DNA of 64,000 nt from Williamsia sp. (GCA_015069695.1 JADCRZ010000026.1:1-64000); one strand, 5' to 3'. Positions 29,726 to 37,923 are shown, counted from the stretch's first letter. Notes: generated by a model not told the origin, from the sequence alone. A program made the numbers and translations.

Positions 29726-29785
29726 TGTGTTGTTACCTGATTATTTTTCACCTGGTTGCCGGTCAAGAAAAATTATTTGAAACCC

Positions 29786-29817
29786 TTGTTATTATTAAAA
29801 CTGAACCTTTACATTTG
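29786..29817 (+). promoter_or_regulatory. Bacteroidota-type promoter
   Basis: TTG at about 29786 and tacatttg at 29810-29817 (TAnnTTTG) have the expected spacing. The small gene at 29837 begins 20 bases after the -7 box. Confidence 0.55.
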
Positions 29818-29836
29818 TTCCTGAAACAAGTATTGT

Positions 29837-30052
29837 ATGGATCATTCAGAAGACATAGAATATAAGAATCCGAAGGAAAGGGATTTTGCTTACAACTGGG
29901 TGCACTCGTCGGTATTTCTTTTTTATCTGCAGGTGTTTTGCGTGCTGGCATTTACCTTAGGTGGCTGTTATGCTTTGTATGCAAAGCGCTACAAGGGTAC
30001 GCCGGAAGTAGTGGTACCGGATAATACTTTGTATACACCCAAATACAAGTAG
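29837..30052 (+). CDS. Small single-helix membrane protein
   Basis: The 71-aa product has a charged N-terminus and one membrane helix (SSVFLFYLQVFCVLAFTLGGCYALYA), then a short polar tail ending TLYTPKYK. It has its own good promoter box and an ATG start. No family is recognised. Confidence 0.6.
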   Translation: MDHSEDIEYKNPKERDFAYNWVHSSVFLFYLQVFCVLAFTLGGCYALYAKRYKGTPEVVVPDNTLYTPKYK

Positions 30053-30059
30053 AAAAAAA

Positions 30060-30090
30060 TTTTGCGGGGTGCATACATTTCCTATTTTTG
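30060..30090 (+). promoter_or_regulatory. Promoter of the tRNA-Gly gene
   Basis: TTTG at about 30060 and tatttttg at 30083-30090 fit the -33 and -7 elements with about 19 bases between them. The tRNA begins about 29 bases later. Confidence 0.6.
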
Positions 30091-30118
30091 CAATCCCTTG
30101 TAAGTTCTTGTAATTATT

Positions 30119-30194
<76 letters not shown>

Positions 30195-30201
30195 ATCTAA
30201 G

Positions 30202-30230
30202 ATTCCAAACCCCGGTTTGGAATTTTTTTT
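30202..30230 (+). terminator. Terminator after tRNA-Gly
   Basis: attccaaacc (30202-30211) pairs with ggtttggaat (30214-30223), followed by eight T residues. It sits between tRNA-Gly and the broken tRNA-Leu. Confidence 0.85.
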
Positions 30231-30237
30231 GTGCGCT

Positions 30238-30276
30238 ACCCGGGTGGTGGAACTGGTAGACACGCAGGACTTAAAA
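30238..30276 (+). pseudogene. 5' half of tRNA-Leu(UAA), cut at the anticodon loop
   Basis: acccgggtggtggaactggt and agacacgcaggacttaaaa match a leucine tRNA through acceptor, D-arm, 5' anticodon stem (cagga) and loop (cttaaaa). The next five bases are gcttg instead of tcctg, and no variable arm, T-arm or acceptor 3' strand follows. The break at the anticodon loop is a known tyrosine-integrase crossover position, so this is best read as an attachment-site remnant. The 3' half is not in the window. Confidence 0.85.
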
Positions 30277-30436
30277 GCTTGCGTTTGTATTGAAAAGAAA
30301 CCTTATAATAGATTGATTATTTATTGATTATGATCATAAAGAATATTCAGGATCAATCTTACTACATTATTTCTACATCTATTTTCAATTGTATGCGAAT
30401 TTTGATTTAGGTATCCACGTTTGCCGTCTTGCCCAC

Positions 30437-31048
30437 TCAACTGTATAGTTTTAGTAATTCTGTTCTTCTCTCCTCAATCATTTTTTCGATTTTTAAAGTT
30501 GTAATTGCAGTCCATGTAGAGAGCTGTTGATTATTTCGGTTTATAAGAGACCTTGTAGTAAGCATTTTCTCCTCAGCTTTAGCTAATGTCCGGACTTTAT
30601 CTATCTGCTCCATCTCTATTTCAATGAGAATGGTATTAGCAGATGATGGTTGATATATGTTGCGTATAGGTAGCCCGCCTCCATTAGGGCTGTAATCAAA
30701 CAATTCCATGCTACCTATGAATGGAAACTCTACTACAACTATTTTAACACTTTGGGGTCTCCCTAAAGGATTTAAAGGTGAGGGAAATCCTGGCCGTTCT
30801 ATCGAATAATCACTAACGATGCGAGGCTTATCAATAAACACTGGATTAGGTAATATGGATTTCGCAATATGCTTTTTTGTTTCTACAAGATTGAACTCTT
30901 CTTTTACTTCATTCAATGTGAGAAGGTTGATTGCTTCTCTTAAAGCTTTCTCTCTTTGTAGAAATAAATTGTCGAGCACAGTTAGCTGCATAATGGTTTT
31001 TGACGACACGGTATAGTTGGTTTTTTTAAAAGACAGATTATTGTTCAA
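30437..31048 (-). CDS. Orphan 203-aa protein
   Basis: The AT-rich gene encodes a soluble protein with helical ends (NLFLQREKALREAINLLTL and IEKMIEERRTELLKLYS) and a proline-rich, beta-like middle (VKIVVVEFPFIGSMELFDYSP). No family is recognised. It lies nearest the left boundary, in the same orientation as the two genes at 31419-32774, but is separated from them by about 370 bases. Confidence 0.6.
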   Translation of the reverse strand: MNNNLSFKKTNYTVSSKTIMQLTVLDNLFLQREKALREAINLLTLNEVKEEFNLVETKKHIAKSILPNPVFIDKPRIVSDYSIERPGFPSPLNPLGRPQSVKIVVVEFPFIGSMELFDYSPNGGGLPIRNIYQPSSANTILIEIEMEQIDKVRTLAKAEEKMLTTRSLINRNNQQLSTWTAITTLKIEKMIEERRTELLKLYS

Positions 31049-31418
31049 ACTGGTTTTTAAAACGAAGTAAGCCCTGCGAGCATCATCTTTTCTTTCGATA
31101 GATCATGATCGAGAAGGCCTCTCGAAATTTCTTTACTTTTTTAAGTCGTAACTCTACAGATGGATAAACTAAGTTAAAGATAATACCCAAACCTTGACCT
31201 TGAACAAACGTTAATTCTAAACACTTATCTATTCTGAGTTTAGTTGGAAAACATTTTGATAAAATGTTAAGACATTTAATAATGCCCAAATATATCTCTT
31301 AATGGAGTTTGCTTTTGTCACTGCGTACTAAGAACAGAAATGAAGCCAAACAACCATTGGCATGACACGATTACGATATGTACCGGTTACCACAAATGAG
31401 AGAAGTTACGAGTAATTT
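31049..31418. other. AT-rich gap in the orphan gene block
   Basis: A 68-aa minus-strand ORF (31083-31289) has no RBS-supported start and no recognisable domain; it may be a decayed gene remnant. Nothing else is visible. Confidence 0.3.
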
Positions 31419-32174
31419 TCATTCGCTCTCTCCTAGAAATACAAGCTCAATAACCCTATTCAGATCATCCATTTTCTTTGCTCTCTCCGCTTCATTTCTA
31501 TTTAATTGAGGCTGATAATGCAGCCTGTGTTGAAACAATCTTAGAAAGTGTAATAGAAAGGAAGAAATACTGAATAAAATACTGATACCTATATTGACGG
31601 GCAATGAAAAGATTTTCATGTTCCATGATGATCTGCATATACATGCTGAAAGTATCAAAAGACCACAACAGATCAATAGCGTCATTACGGGTGATATCTG
31701 TTTTTGTTTTTTATTAAAACGAGGGAAGCTTTTAAAAAATACGAGCAGATTGAAAATGAACGAGAAATTGAAAATAAAGATGAAGAGATTTGTTGAATTG
31801 TCGCCCAGTAGTTCCTGATATCCTGATAGGATTAAAATTATCAAACAATAAATGCCAGTATACAAAAAATTGGCTTTGTTAATTTCGGATATGCGAAGTG
31901 CAATTTTAGCTCTCTCAATTAATGCTTTTCGAATTTTGTCATGTTCCCCAGCTATAGCTTGCATTCTCTTATCAAATAAATTGATAACACCGAATTTGGA
32001 GAGCACTTCAGAAGATTTCCAGCTTTCATTTATGGCTACCAACTCAGAAGGTTCTTCCAATTTCAACCGTAAAATATCATCTAAGATCAAACTGCGAAAA
32101 CCTTCGTACGTTGCGAAGCCTAAATTGAATACTCCCACTGTGGCATAGAAATCATTAAAGTTAGTTATTTGCAA
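31419..32174 (-). CDS. Four-helix membrane protein, orphan
   Basis: The 251-aa protein has a soluble helical N-terminal part of about 105 residues. Four membrane helices follow (FLYTGIYCLIILILSGY, LFIFIFNFSFIFNLLVFF, VMTLLICCGLLILSACI, VNIGISILFSISSFLLHFL) and a charged C-terminal tail. It begins 12 bases after the stop of the PLD-like gene, so the two form an operon. The layout resembles membrane effectors of two-gene defence modules, but no family is recognised and the function is unknown. Confidence 0.65.
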   Translation of the reverse strand: MQITNFNDFYATVGVFNLGFATYEGFRSLILDDILRLKLEEPSELVAINESWKSSEVLSKFGVINLFDKRMQAIAGEHDKIRKALIERAKIALRISEINKANFLYTGIYCLIILILSGYQELLGDNSTNLFIFIFNFSFIFNLLVFFKSFPRFNKKQKQISPVMTLLICCGLLILSACICRSSWNMKIFSLPVNIGISILFSISSFLLHFLRLFQHRLHYQPQLNRNEAERAKKMDDLNRVIELVFLGESE

Positions 32175-32186
32175 GCAGTAGAATGA

Positions 32187-32774
32187 TTAAGCGTGTACTG
32201 GAAATTCTTTTCGTTTACAGCCGAAAAACTTTGCATCAAAAGCTCCCTTTAATTTTGATGCAATTGGAGGTCTGTTAAAACTGCAGATTGCTTTACGTTC
32301 GTGAGTGATCTCCTCTATGGTTTCCATCCGATATGACAGCTCATCACCAACTATGAAGTAAACATCCTTTGTCATGACATCCTTAATATTAGATCGAAAA
32401 TCTTCACTTGCAATTCGTACATCAATATTTTTAGGATAATCATTTGAGAGCTCGCAGATTTGATCAAAGATTATTGAATCACACTCAGAATCATCCCTCA
32501 AAACTATGCTTACATGTTTACCAGCTTGTAAAAAGTTTCTGAGAGATCTTTCAAAGTTTTTATGGGTATCTGCTATATCACCTTTTAAAGAGTTTTCGTA
32601 AATCCTAACTTGGCTCTCGGCATTATCGATTATAGTAGCCATCACGATTGCTGCCTGTTCAGGATCTGTGTTGTTGAAGGTCAGCTCATTTCGATTTCTT
32701 GCAAGAGTTGAGACTGCATCGATGTAATCTTCAATAACTAAGTTAGGCATGTCTTTGAAACTCCCGTCTTCCAT
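32187..32774 (-). CDS. PLD-like domain protein without HKD motif
   Basis: The 195-aa soluble protein has DPEQAAIVMATIIDNAESQVRIYENSLKGDIA, then FLQAGKHVSIVLRDDSE and NIDVRIASED. This is the order seen in phospholipase-D-like folds where nucleic-acid- or lipid-processing domains begin. No HxK(x4)D catalytic motif is present, so it may bind rather than cut. It is the first gene of a two-gene operon with the 4-TM protein. The assignment is tentative. Confidence 0.6.
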   Translation of the reverse strand: MEDGSFKDMPNLVIEDYIDAVSTLARNRNELTFNNTDPEQAAIVMATIIDNAESQVRIYENSLKGDIADTHKNFERSLRNFLQAGKHVSIVLRDDSECDSIIFDQICELSNDYPKNIDVRIASEDFRSNIKDVMTKDVYFIVGDELSYRMETIEEITHERKAICSFNRPPIASKLKGAFDAKFFGCKRKEFPVHA

Positions 32775-33080
32775 ATTTATTGTATTATAGCTATAGAAAT
32801 ATATGATGTAAATAAAGTTAGCTAAATTTTGTTAATTAGGGATTTTAGCATTTTCAAATAATTTTGTTCATATTCAAACGAACGTCTTCCTATGAACAAA
32901 ACCTCCGCTTTGAAAGAGCATTTTTAACTGTTTACTGTCTGTTTCTTCTGTGATTCCCCTGTCACGGGGCAAAATTCTGCGCTGCATTTCCCGGCAAATC
33001 TCGTTCAAACTGTTCAAAGGTAATCGTTCGTTTACCCTTGAACATTAGCATGGCCGTAAGCTCCCGAGAGTTATACGTCC
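32775..33080. other. Intergenic region upstream of the serine recombinase
   Basis: An AT-rich part next to the PLD-like gene changes at about 32935 to GC-richer DNA with a short cccc/gggg hairpin. A 34-bp res-like dyad (33011-33044) then ends just before the recombinase start. Confidence 0.6.
33011..33044. repeat. 34-bp res-like inverted repeat
   Basis: tgttcaaaggtaa and ttacccttgaaca are inverted repeats matching at 12 of 13 positions around an 8-base spacer (tcgttcgt). The size and the position 36 bases before a serine recombinase ATG fit a resolvase binding or crossover site. A further half-site-like gttcaaac lies at 33003. Confidence 0.6.
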
Positions 33081-33725
33081 ATGAAACCAGCAATCCCGTA
33101 TTACAGGGTTTCCACCGCCCGCCAGGGACAAAGCGGCTTGGGTCTGGAGGCCCAAAAGAAAGCAGTGCGTGACTTTGCCAAGGTAAACAGCCTTCGGCTT
33201 GTAAAAGAATTCACCGAGGTGGAATCCGGCAGTCGGAATAAAAGGCCGGTTTTGCAGCAAGCCATTGCGGCCTGCAAGGCGGATGAGGCCCTCCTTTTGA
33301 TTGCGAAGCTGGATCGCTTGGGCCGGAACGTGCTGTTCATCTCGACCTTGATGGAATCGAGGGTTGAGTTCGTGGCGGTGGATAATCCGTCAGCGAACAA
33401 GTTCATCGTGCATATCATGGCGGCATTTGCCGAACATGAACGGGACTTGATCAGCGCCAGGACGAAAGCCGCATTGAAAGCCGCAAAAAGCCGGGGCGTG
33501 GAATTGGGAGCGAATGGTAAGTACATCTTGTCGGAAAGAAACAGAGAGGCTTCAAAAGCCTTTGCCGAGAAGATGAAGCCCATCGTCGAGAGATTGCAAA
33601 AGGAGGGCTTTACGACTGTCAGGGAGATCACCGCCGAATTGAACCGGCGCAATGTTCCGACCTATCACGAACAGGGCCGGAGATGGCACCTGGCCACCGT
33701 ACACAAAATTCTGAAATCGGTTTGA
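33081..33725 (+). CDS. Serine recombinase (resolvase/invertase family)
   Basis: The 214-aa protein has the catalytic serine in YYRVSTARQGQSGLGLEAQ (S11) and the arginine-bearing KLDRLGRNVLF segment. The long E-helix region (FAEHERDLISARTKAALKAAKSRG) and a C-terminal HTH (TVREITAELNRRNVPT) complete the fold. It should cut and rejoin DNA through a phosphoserine link. A res-like dyad precedes it. The role could be resolution of element dimers or inversion of a segment. Confidence 0.88.
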   Translation: MKPAIPYYRVSTARQGQSGLGLEAQKKAVRDFAKVNSLRLVKEFTEVESGSRNKRPVLQQAIAACKADEALLLIAKLDRLGRNVLFISTLMESRVEFVAVDNPSANKFIVHIMAAFAEHERDLISARTKAALKAAKSRGVELGANGKYILSERNREASKAFAEKMKPIVERLQKEGFTTVREITAELNRRNVPTYHEQGRRWHLATVHKILKSV

Positions 33726-33754
33726 CCTGAAGGGTCGAACCAAAACGAAAATCT

Positions 33755-35038
33755 ATGAAACCTATTACCTTCGGCGCCGCTTTACTGTGTGCTGCCTTCT
33801 TCAGCTTGATCTCCTGCTCCAAATCCGACACGACTCCCCAGCCCGTCAACCCAATCGATACGGTCACGACACCGCCGACGGCGACAAAGTATTCCTACAC
33901 TTACGATTCCTCTTTCAAAAGCACCGGCAGCTTCGCCACGATGGGGGCTGTGCAGCCGGACGGGAAGATCATCATCGCCAATACCACGCAAGTGGCCCGC
34001 CTGAACCAGGACGGCACGCTGGATAACGGCTTTGCAACGGGCAATGCCGCCGGCGGCGAGTTTCACAGCCTTGCTTTGCAGAAAGACGGCAAGGTGCTGC
34101 TGGGCGGAAGCTTCACCTCTTTCAACGGCCAAGGCAAAGCTTATTACATCCGCCTCAATGCCAATGGCTCGGTCGATAATGGCTTTACCGTCCTGCCTTT
34201 GACGTCCGTCAGTGCGCAGCCCAAGATCGACATCAGGAGCATTGCCATTCAATCTGACAGTAAGATCCTCCTGGGCGGGAACTTCTATTATATCGTCTCC
34301 GACGTGAACGGCGCGACCTCGGGGCCAAGGCAGATCGTCCGGTTGAGCGAAAACGGCGCATACGATCCCACCTTCAAGCATAACGTCACGGCAAGTTCCG
34401 TGAACTGCCTGCGTATCCTGGCCGATGGCAAGATGCTGGTGACGGGGCAGTCGGTCAGCGTCGAGTTTTACCCCACGCCTGCCACTTACGACAACCGCAA
34501 CATTGTCGTCAAGCTGAATGCCGACGGGTCGGTCGATCCATCGTTCAAGTGGCCGACCACGACTTTTGCCATGCGCAGCCCCTATACGTATTTGAAGGCT
34601 TACGGGCAAACGATTACCGTCCTGGACGATGGCAAGATTCTGCTCGGCGGCAGGTTCGAAACGACGAGCACGGTCACTGCCGACGATTATGGCGGCATGG
34701 TTCGGCTGAAAGCCGATGGCAGCATCGACAATACGATGCCCAAGAGGGGCTTCACAGGCGTCGTATCGGCCCTGTGCCTGGCGAGCGACAGGCTCGTGGT
34801 AGGTTCCATGCACGATCCCGAAAAGACCTATACGGATGCCAACATCGCCATCAACCAGTTCAATAAAGACGGCACCGATAATGCGACGTTCACCGTGAAC
34901 AATTTCACCAACTACGGCGACGTCTATCTCGTCCTGGAAGATGCGAGCAAAAACCTGCTCATCTTTGGCAAGCTGTACGATAAGATCGTCACTTCCACCT
35001 ATACGTTTCACGGCGTCGTTCGACTGAAAAGACTTTAA
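33755..35038 (+). CDS. Lipoprotein with delta-60 repeats
   Basis: The 427-aa protein has a lipobox (FFSLISCSKS) and a Pro/Thr-rich linker. Repeated VxLNxDGSxDxxF units follow (RLNQDGTLDNGF, RLNANGSVDNGF, KLNADGSVDPSF, RLKADGSIDN), the delta-60 repeat that forms a beta-propeller-like surface domain. It is likely displayed at the outer membrane. It begins 29 bases after the serine recombinase, and the following membrane gene is close, so it appears as cargo. Confidence 0.8.
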   Translation: MKPITFGAALLCAAFFSLISCSKSDTTPQPVNPIDTVTTPPTATKYSYTYDSSFKSTGSFATMGAVQPDGKIIIANTTQVARLNQDGTLDNGFATGNAAGGEFHSLALQKDGKVLLGGSFTSFNGQGKAYYIRLNANGSVDNGFTVLPLTSVSAQPKIDIRSIAIQSDSKILLGGNFYYIVSDVNGATSGPRQIVRLSENGAYDPTFKHNVTASSVNCLRILADGKMLVTGQSVSVEFYPTPATYDNRNIVVKLNADGSVDPSFKWPTTTFAMRSPYTYLKAYGQTITVLDDGKILLGGRFETTSTVTADDYGGMVRLKADGSIDNTMPKRGFTGVVSALCLASDRLVVGSMHDPEKTYTDANIAINQFNKDGTDNATFTVNNFTNYGDVYLVLEDASKNLLIFGKLYDKIVTSTYTFHGVVRLKRL

Positions 35039-35087
35039 GCGATCAAAGCTTCCAAAGCGATCCTTCTAACCTTTTAATATTTTTACA

Positions 35088-35738
35088 ATGCAGACATCAT
35101 CGACCCAGGTCAAAGCCGATTACAGCTTCAACGTCGAAAAAACCGGCTCGACCTATACCGTCACTTACAAGCGGGCCAAATACGGGATCGGCATTTTGTT
35201 TTCGCTGCTTTTCCCCGCCATGCTCGTTTCTTTCTTCATCGTCATGGCGATGCATGGAAGCCTGCAAGGCTGGATCGTCCTGACCATCGTGATGCTTGCC
35301 GGAACGTTCCTGTTGCTCAACTTGCTGCGGAAAGACGGTCGTTTCTCCATCGCCGAGAAAGCGCTGATCGTCGGGGAAAGGGAGTTCGACAAGGCGCATG
35401 TCAAAAACTTCTTCATCAAAGCGCCCGGCGGCTATGAGCAGACGGCCGAGACGACCAGGACTTCAGGCGGCGGTTTTATCTATGGCGGCAACAGAGTATC
35501 GCGGATCGGGACGGGCGCAGCTTCAGCTACCACCGGCGTCATTGGCGGGATCGCCCAGGCCGGGGGACTGATGATGCGCAGCAGCCGCAAGGGCATTCAA
35601 AAGGCGCATGGCAAGATCAACTATTCCGTAGGGTTCATGTATGGCGAGAAAGAAGTAAGGCTGGCAACGGGCCTCAGCGAGCAGACCGCCGAGATCATGC
35701 TCGACAAGGTGATTGACCTGTCCAGCCCGGTTGTGTAA
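35088..35738 (+). CDS. Two-helix membrane protein, orphan
   Basis: The 216-aa protein has two adjacent membrane helices at residues about 34-80 (YGIGILFSLLFPAMLVSFFIVMAM and GWIVLTIVMLAGTFLLLNLL). A cytosolic or periplasmic domain with a glycine-rich stretch (SGGGFIYGGNRVSRIGTGAASATTGVIGGIAQAGG) follows. No family is recognised. It sits 49 bases after the delta-60 lipoprotein and may be co-transcribed. Confidence 0.65.
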   Translation: MQTSSTQVKADYSFNVEKTGSTYTVTYKRAKYGIGILFSLLFPAMLVSFFIVMAMHGSLQGWIVLTIVMLAGTFLLLNLLRKDGRFSIAEKALIVGEREFDKAHVKNFFIKAPGGYEQTAETTRTSGGGFIYGGNRVSRIGTGAASATTGVIGGIAQAGGLMMRSSRKGIQKAHGKINYSVGFMYGEKEVRLATGLSEQTAEIMLDKVIDLSSPVV

Positions 35739-35770
35739 AGTAAGCTTTCAACGATAAACAATCGTGCACT

Positions 35771-35807
35771 GTTCGTCGGTAAAATTGCTGTAATTTTATT
35801 GACGAAC
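35771..35807. promoter_or_regulatory. Operator-like inverted repeat before the HTH gene
   Basis: gttcgtcggtaaaatt (35771-35786) and aattttattgacgaac (35792-35807) match as inverted repeats at 14 of 16 positions with a 5-base spacer. It ends 9 bases before the ATG of the HTH gene, a position suited to autoregulation or to an RNA hairpin hiding the start. Confidence 0.65.
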
Positions 35808-35816
35808 ATTTTTTTT

Positions 35817-36086
35817 ATGCAAGTGATTTGCATTGAGGAAGCCGCCTTTTACGAACTGGTCGAGCAAGTCGTTGCGCGGCTCAAGGAAAAGCAGGGCAAA
35901 GAACAGGAAAACTGGATTCCCGACAAGCAGGCCATGCAGCTCCTGAATATCACCTCAAAAACGACACTGCAGAAGTTGCGCGACGAGGGGAAAATCCGCT
36001 TTTCGCAGCCGCAGAAGAAGATCATTTTGTATGACCGGCAATCCATCCTGGATTACCTTGAAAAGAATGCCCGAAAAACTTTTTAG
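35817..36086 (+). CDS. Helix-turn-helix (AlpA/excisionase-like) protein
   Basis: The ATG at 35817 is preferred over the track TTG at 35799, which lies in the inverted repeat; it gives 89 aa. The C-terminal half has the winged HTH of AlpA/DUF3853-type proteins (WIPDKQAMQLLNITSKTTLQKLRDEGKIRFSQPQKKIILYDRQSILDYLEKN). It probably binds DNA as an excisionase or regulator. The next gene starts 2 bases after its stop. Confidence 0.8.
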   Translation: MQVICIEEAAFYELVEQVVARLKEKQGKEQENWIPDKQAMQLLNITSKTTLQKLRDEGKIRFSQPQKKIILYDRQSILDYLEKNARKTF

Positions 36087-36088
36087 TC

Positions 36089-36379
36089 ATGGAAGATATC
36101 GAACCCGTCGATCCCGAATACCTGAAAGGATTCAATGAAGGCTACATCATAAAGCAGCATATGCCCGATCTGGCTGACAAGCTGGCCAGTTCCGTCGGCG
36201 ATTCCCTGCGCAGCCAGGGTTTCAAGGACGGGCGCAATGAGGTTCTCCGCGAACGTGAAAGGGAACGTTACCCGAAATGGTTGAGAAGCGACCGCCTTTC
36301 TTCGCTTGAAGACAAAGAGTTGCGTTCCAAGGATCGGGATAAGGACAAAGAAGATATCGAACCCGAACGGGATAGATAA
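36089..36379 (+). CDS. Charged small protein, orphan
   Basis: The 96-aa product is highly charged, with the C-terminal half rich in Arg/Glu/Asp/Lys (VLRERERERYPKWLR, ELRSKDRDKDKEDIEPERDR). It follows the HTH gene by 2 bases, so it is translationally linked. An N-terminal acidic helix (VDPEYLKGFNEGYIIKQHM) is common to small mobile-element proteins. The function is unknown. Confidence 0.6.
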   Translation: MEDIEPVDPEYLKGFNEGYIIKQHMPDLADKLASSVGDSLRSQGFKDGRNEVLRERERERYPKWLRSDRLSSLEDKELRSKDRDKDKEDIEPERDR

Positions 36380-36435
36380 GGCAAGTCCTTTGCCTAATGA
36401 CCTTGGTATTAAAATCCAAACTGCATACAGCTTTG

Positions 36436-37437
36436 CTAAGCCGGTTGATTGTGATCGTTGAAGGTGTTTTTCAAGTCCTGCATATTCGCGATGATAGGCG
36501 TTGTGGTAGGAATGTACGACCTGTTTTCGAAAGCCTTGAAATAGTCTTTCATTATCTGCTGCTTTTCTTCGGCAAGATCGCTGTCATCGGGATTCTTCGT
36601 TGCGACGACGAGAATGGCTAGCGCCCCTTCGTCCCTGTTGCTGATGCCACTGATGACGCCCGTCAACGTGTCGAATTTTCTGCCTGCAGCGGGTATGTTC
36701 AAAATGAGAAAGATGGAACTCGCCTTTTCTTTGCCCGGCCCCACGGCGGATATGAAAACGGCGCGGGTGACCGGGCTGAAATACCCCGTTCCTTGCCATT
36801 CCTGCGGAATGCCTTCATCGACTTCATGAAAATATCTTACGGTCAGATTGGCATCGTCGTTACCGGCAAGGATCAATTCGTCTTTCGTCAAAGGCCGTAT
36901 TTTGATCGGGTCTGCCTGATACCATACGGCGTATTTGCCTTTGATGTTTCGGTCTGTTTGGGATGATGGTGCGTCCACTTCATCGTCCCTGATGGATAAT
37001 TGTTGCTTGATAGGCAGATCGGCTTTAGCGTCAAACTTGATGTGATCTTCCAACGTTGTCTTGGGCAGATATTTGTTGAAAAACTGCTGCGCCAATTCTT
37101 CCGTTCTTGTTTTCAGTGGAATTCTGTTATCGGTTGTGTCGGAGCTATTAAAGCCTAAATATTCCAATGCACAGCAAAAAGAAAAATCATCGATCTTGCC
37201 CCATACGCTATTTTCCGGGTTTAAAGCCAGCTTTTTCCTATAGAAGAAACGTTCATCGGTAATGCTTGCTTTTTTTAGTATCTTCTCGATGACAACGTAC
37301 CTGCCTTCATCATCCGTTTGCTTCCACAACAATTGAGAATATTTCTTTGGCTTGATTTCACCACGAAACTCCCGTTCGTAAAAACTATCCCACAGGACTT
37401 CATAGAAAATTTGGTAAGTTGTGCATCTTACTTGCAT
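36436..37437 (-). CDS. Orphan protein, 333 aa
   Basis: The track ORF starts at 37560, but its first 41 residues come from a 9-base tandem repeat. The start at 37437 gives MQVRCTTYQIFYEVLWDSFYEREFRG. The protein is soluble, with a central QPIKIRPLTK-like segment and a C-terminal GTGYFSPVTRAVFISAVGPGKEKASS region. No family is recognised. It is downstream of the 114-aa gene and shares its strand. It could be a type of effector or regulator, but nothing supports a specific role. Confidence 0.55.
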   Translation of the reverse strand: MQVRCTTYQIFYEVLWDSFYEREFRGEIKPKKYSQLLWKQTDDEGRYVVIEKILKKASITDERFFYRKKLALNPENSVWGKIDDFSFCCALEYLGFNSSDTTDNRIPLKTRTEELAQQFFNKYLPKTTLEDHIKFDAKADLPIKQQLSIRDDEVDAPSSQTDRNIKGKYAVWYQADPIKIRPLTKDELILAGNDDANLTVRYFHEVDEGIPQEWQGTGYFSPVTRAVFISAVGPGKEKASSIFLILNIPAAGRKFDTLTGVISGISNRDEGALAILVVATKNPDDSDLAEEKQQIMKDYFKAFENRSYIPTTTPIIANMQDLKNTFNDHNQPA

Positions 37438-37463
37438 CGCATTTGGCTTTGGACTCAATTTAT

Positions 37464-37490
37464 CGAAATGTCCGAAATGTCCAAAATGTC
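37464..37490 (-). repeat. Three 9-bp tandem repeats
   Basis: The minus strand reads gacattttg, gacatttcg, gacatttcg in direct succession, 27 bases before the preferred start of the 333-aa gene. The unit length and position suit a repeated regulator binding site. Confidence 0.55.
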
Positions 37491-37578
37491 TTTTCCATCC
37501 TTTAGACCGCCAGGTCTGATTACGACTTATCCGCCTTGCCTGTATAAAACAGATCGGCACGCCAGGAAAGAAACCTGA

Positions 37579-37923
37579 TTACGTTTGCTGCGGGTTATTT
37601 AACTCGGATTTGTTTTGAGCTTGTTGATCATGAAGCTGCGATTTGAGCGTATCGAAAAGTACGGATTTTTCATCGCGATATTTTTTCAGATCACGCCGTA
37701 CGGCATAGTCGGAATTCGCTGTATAAGGAGACTGGCCGGGTTTGCGGGGTTTGAACAAAATAAGCTCGACTTCCGTGAGGAAATCCTTGAGAGCGTCTGT
37801 ATAGCCCTTGGCTCTTTCGTCTCCATATTCGGCACGATATCGCTCCTGATTTTGGGCAGAAAGGATTTCGATCCGGGTGGAAATAGGTTTTCCTTCTTTA
37901 TCGTAATCATTGAATTCGGGCAT
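37579..37923 (-). CDS. Orphan small soluble protein
   Basis: The 114-aa product is soluble and charged (MPEFNDYDKEGKPISTRIEILSAQ, RRDLKKYRDEKSVLFDTLKSQLHDQQAQ) and has no membrane segment or known domain. It lies upstream of the 333-aa orphan on the same strand and divergent from the VirD4-like gene. Confidence 0.6.
   Translation of the reverse strand: MPEFNDYDKEGKPISTRIEILSAQNQERYRAEYGDERAKGYTDALKDFLTEVELILFKPRKPGQSPYTANSDYAVRRDLKKYRDEKSVLFDTLKSQLHDQQAQNKSELNNPQQT

Noticed and set aside
33782-35011. 409-aa minus-strand ORF
   Set aside because: Antisense of the delta-60 lipoprotein; no domain or start signal.
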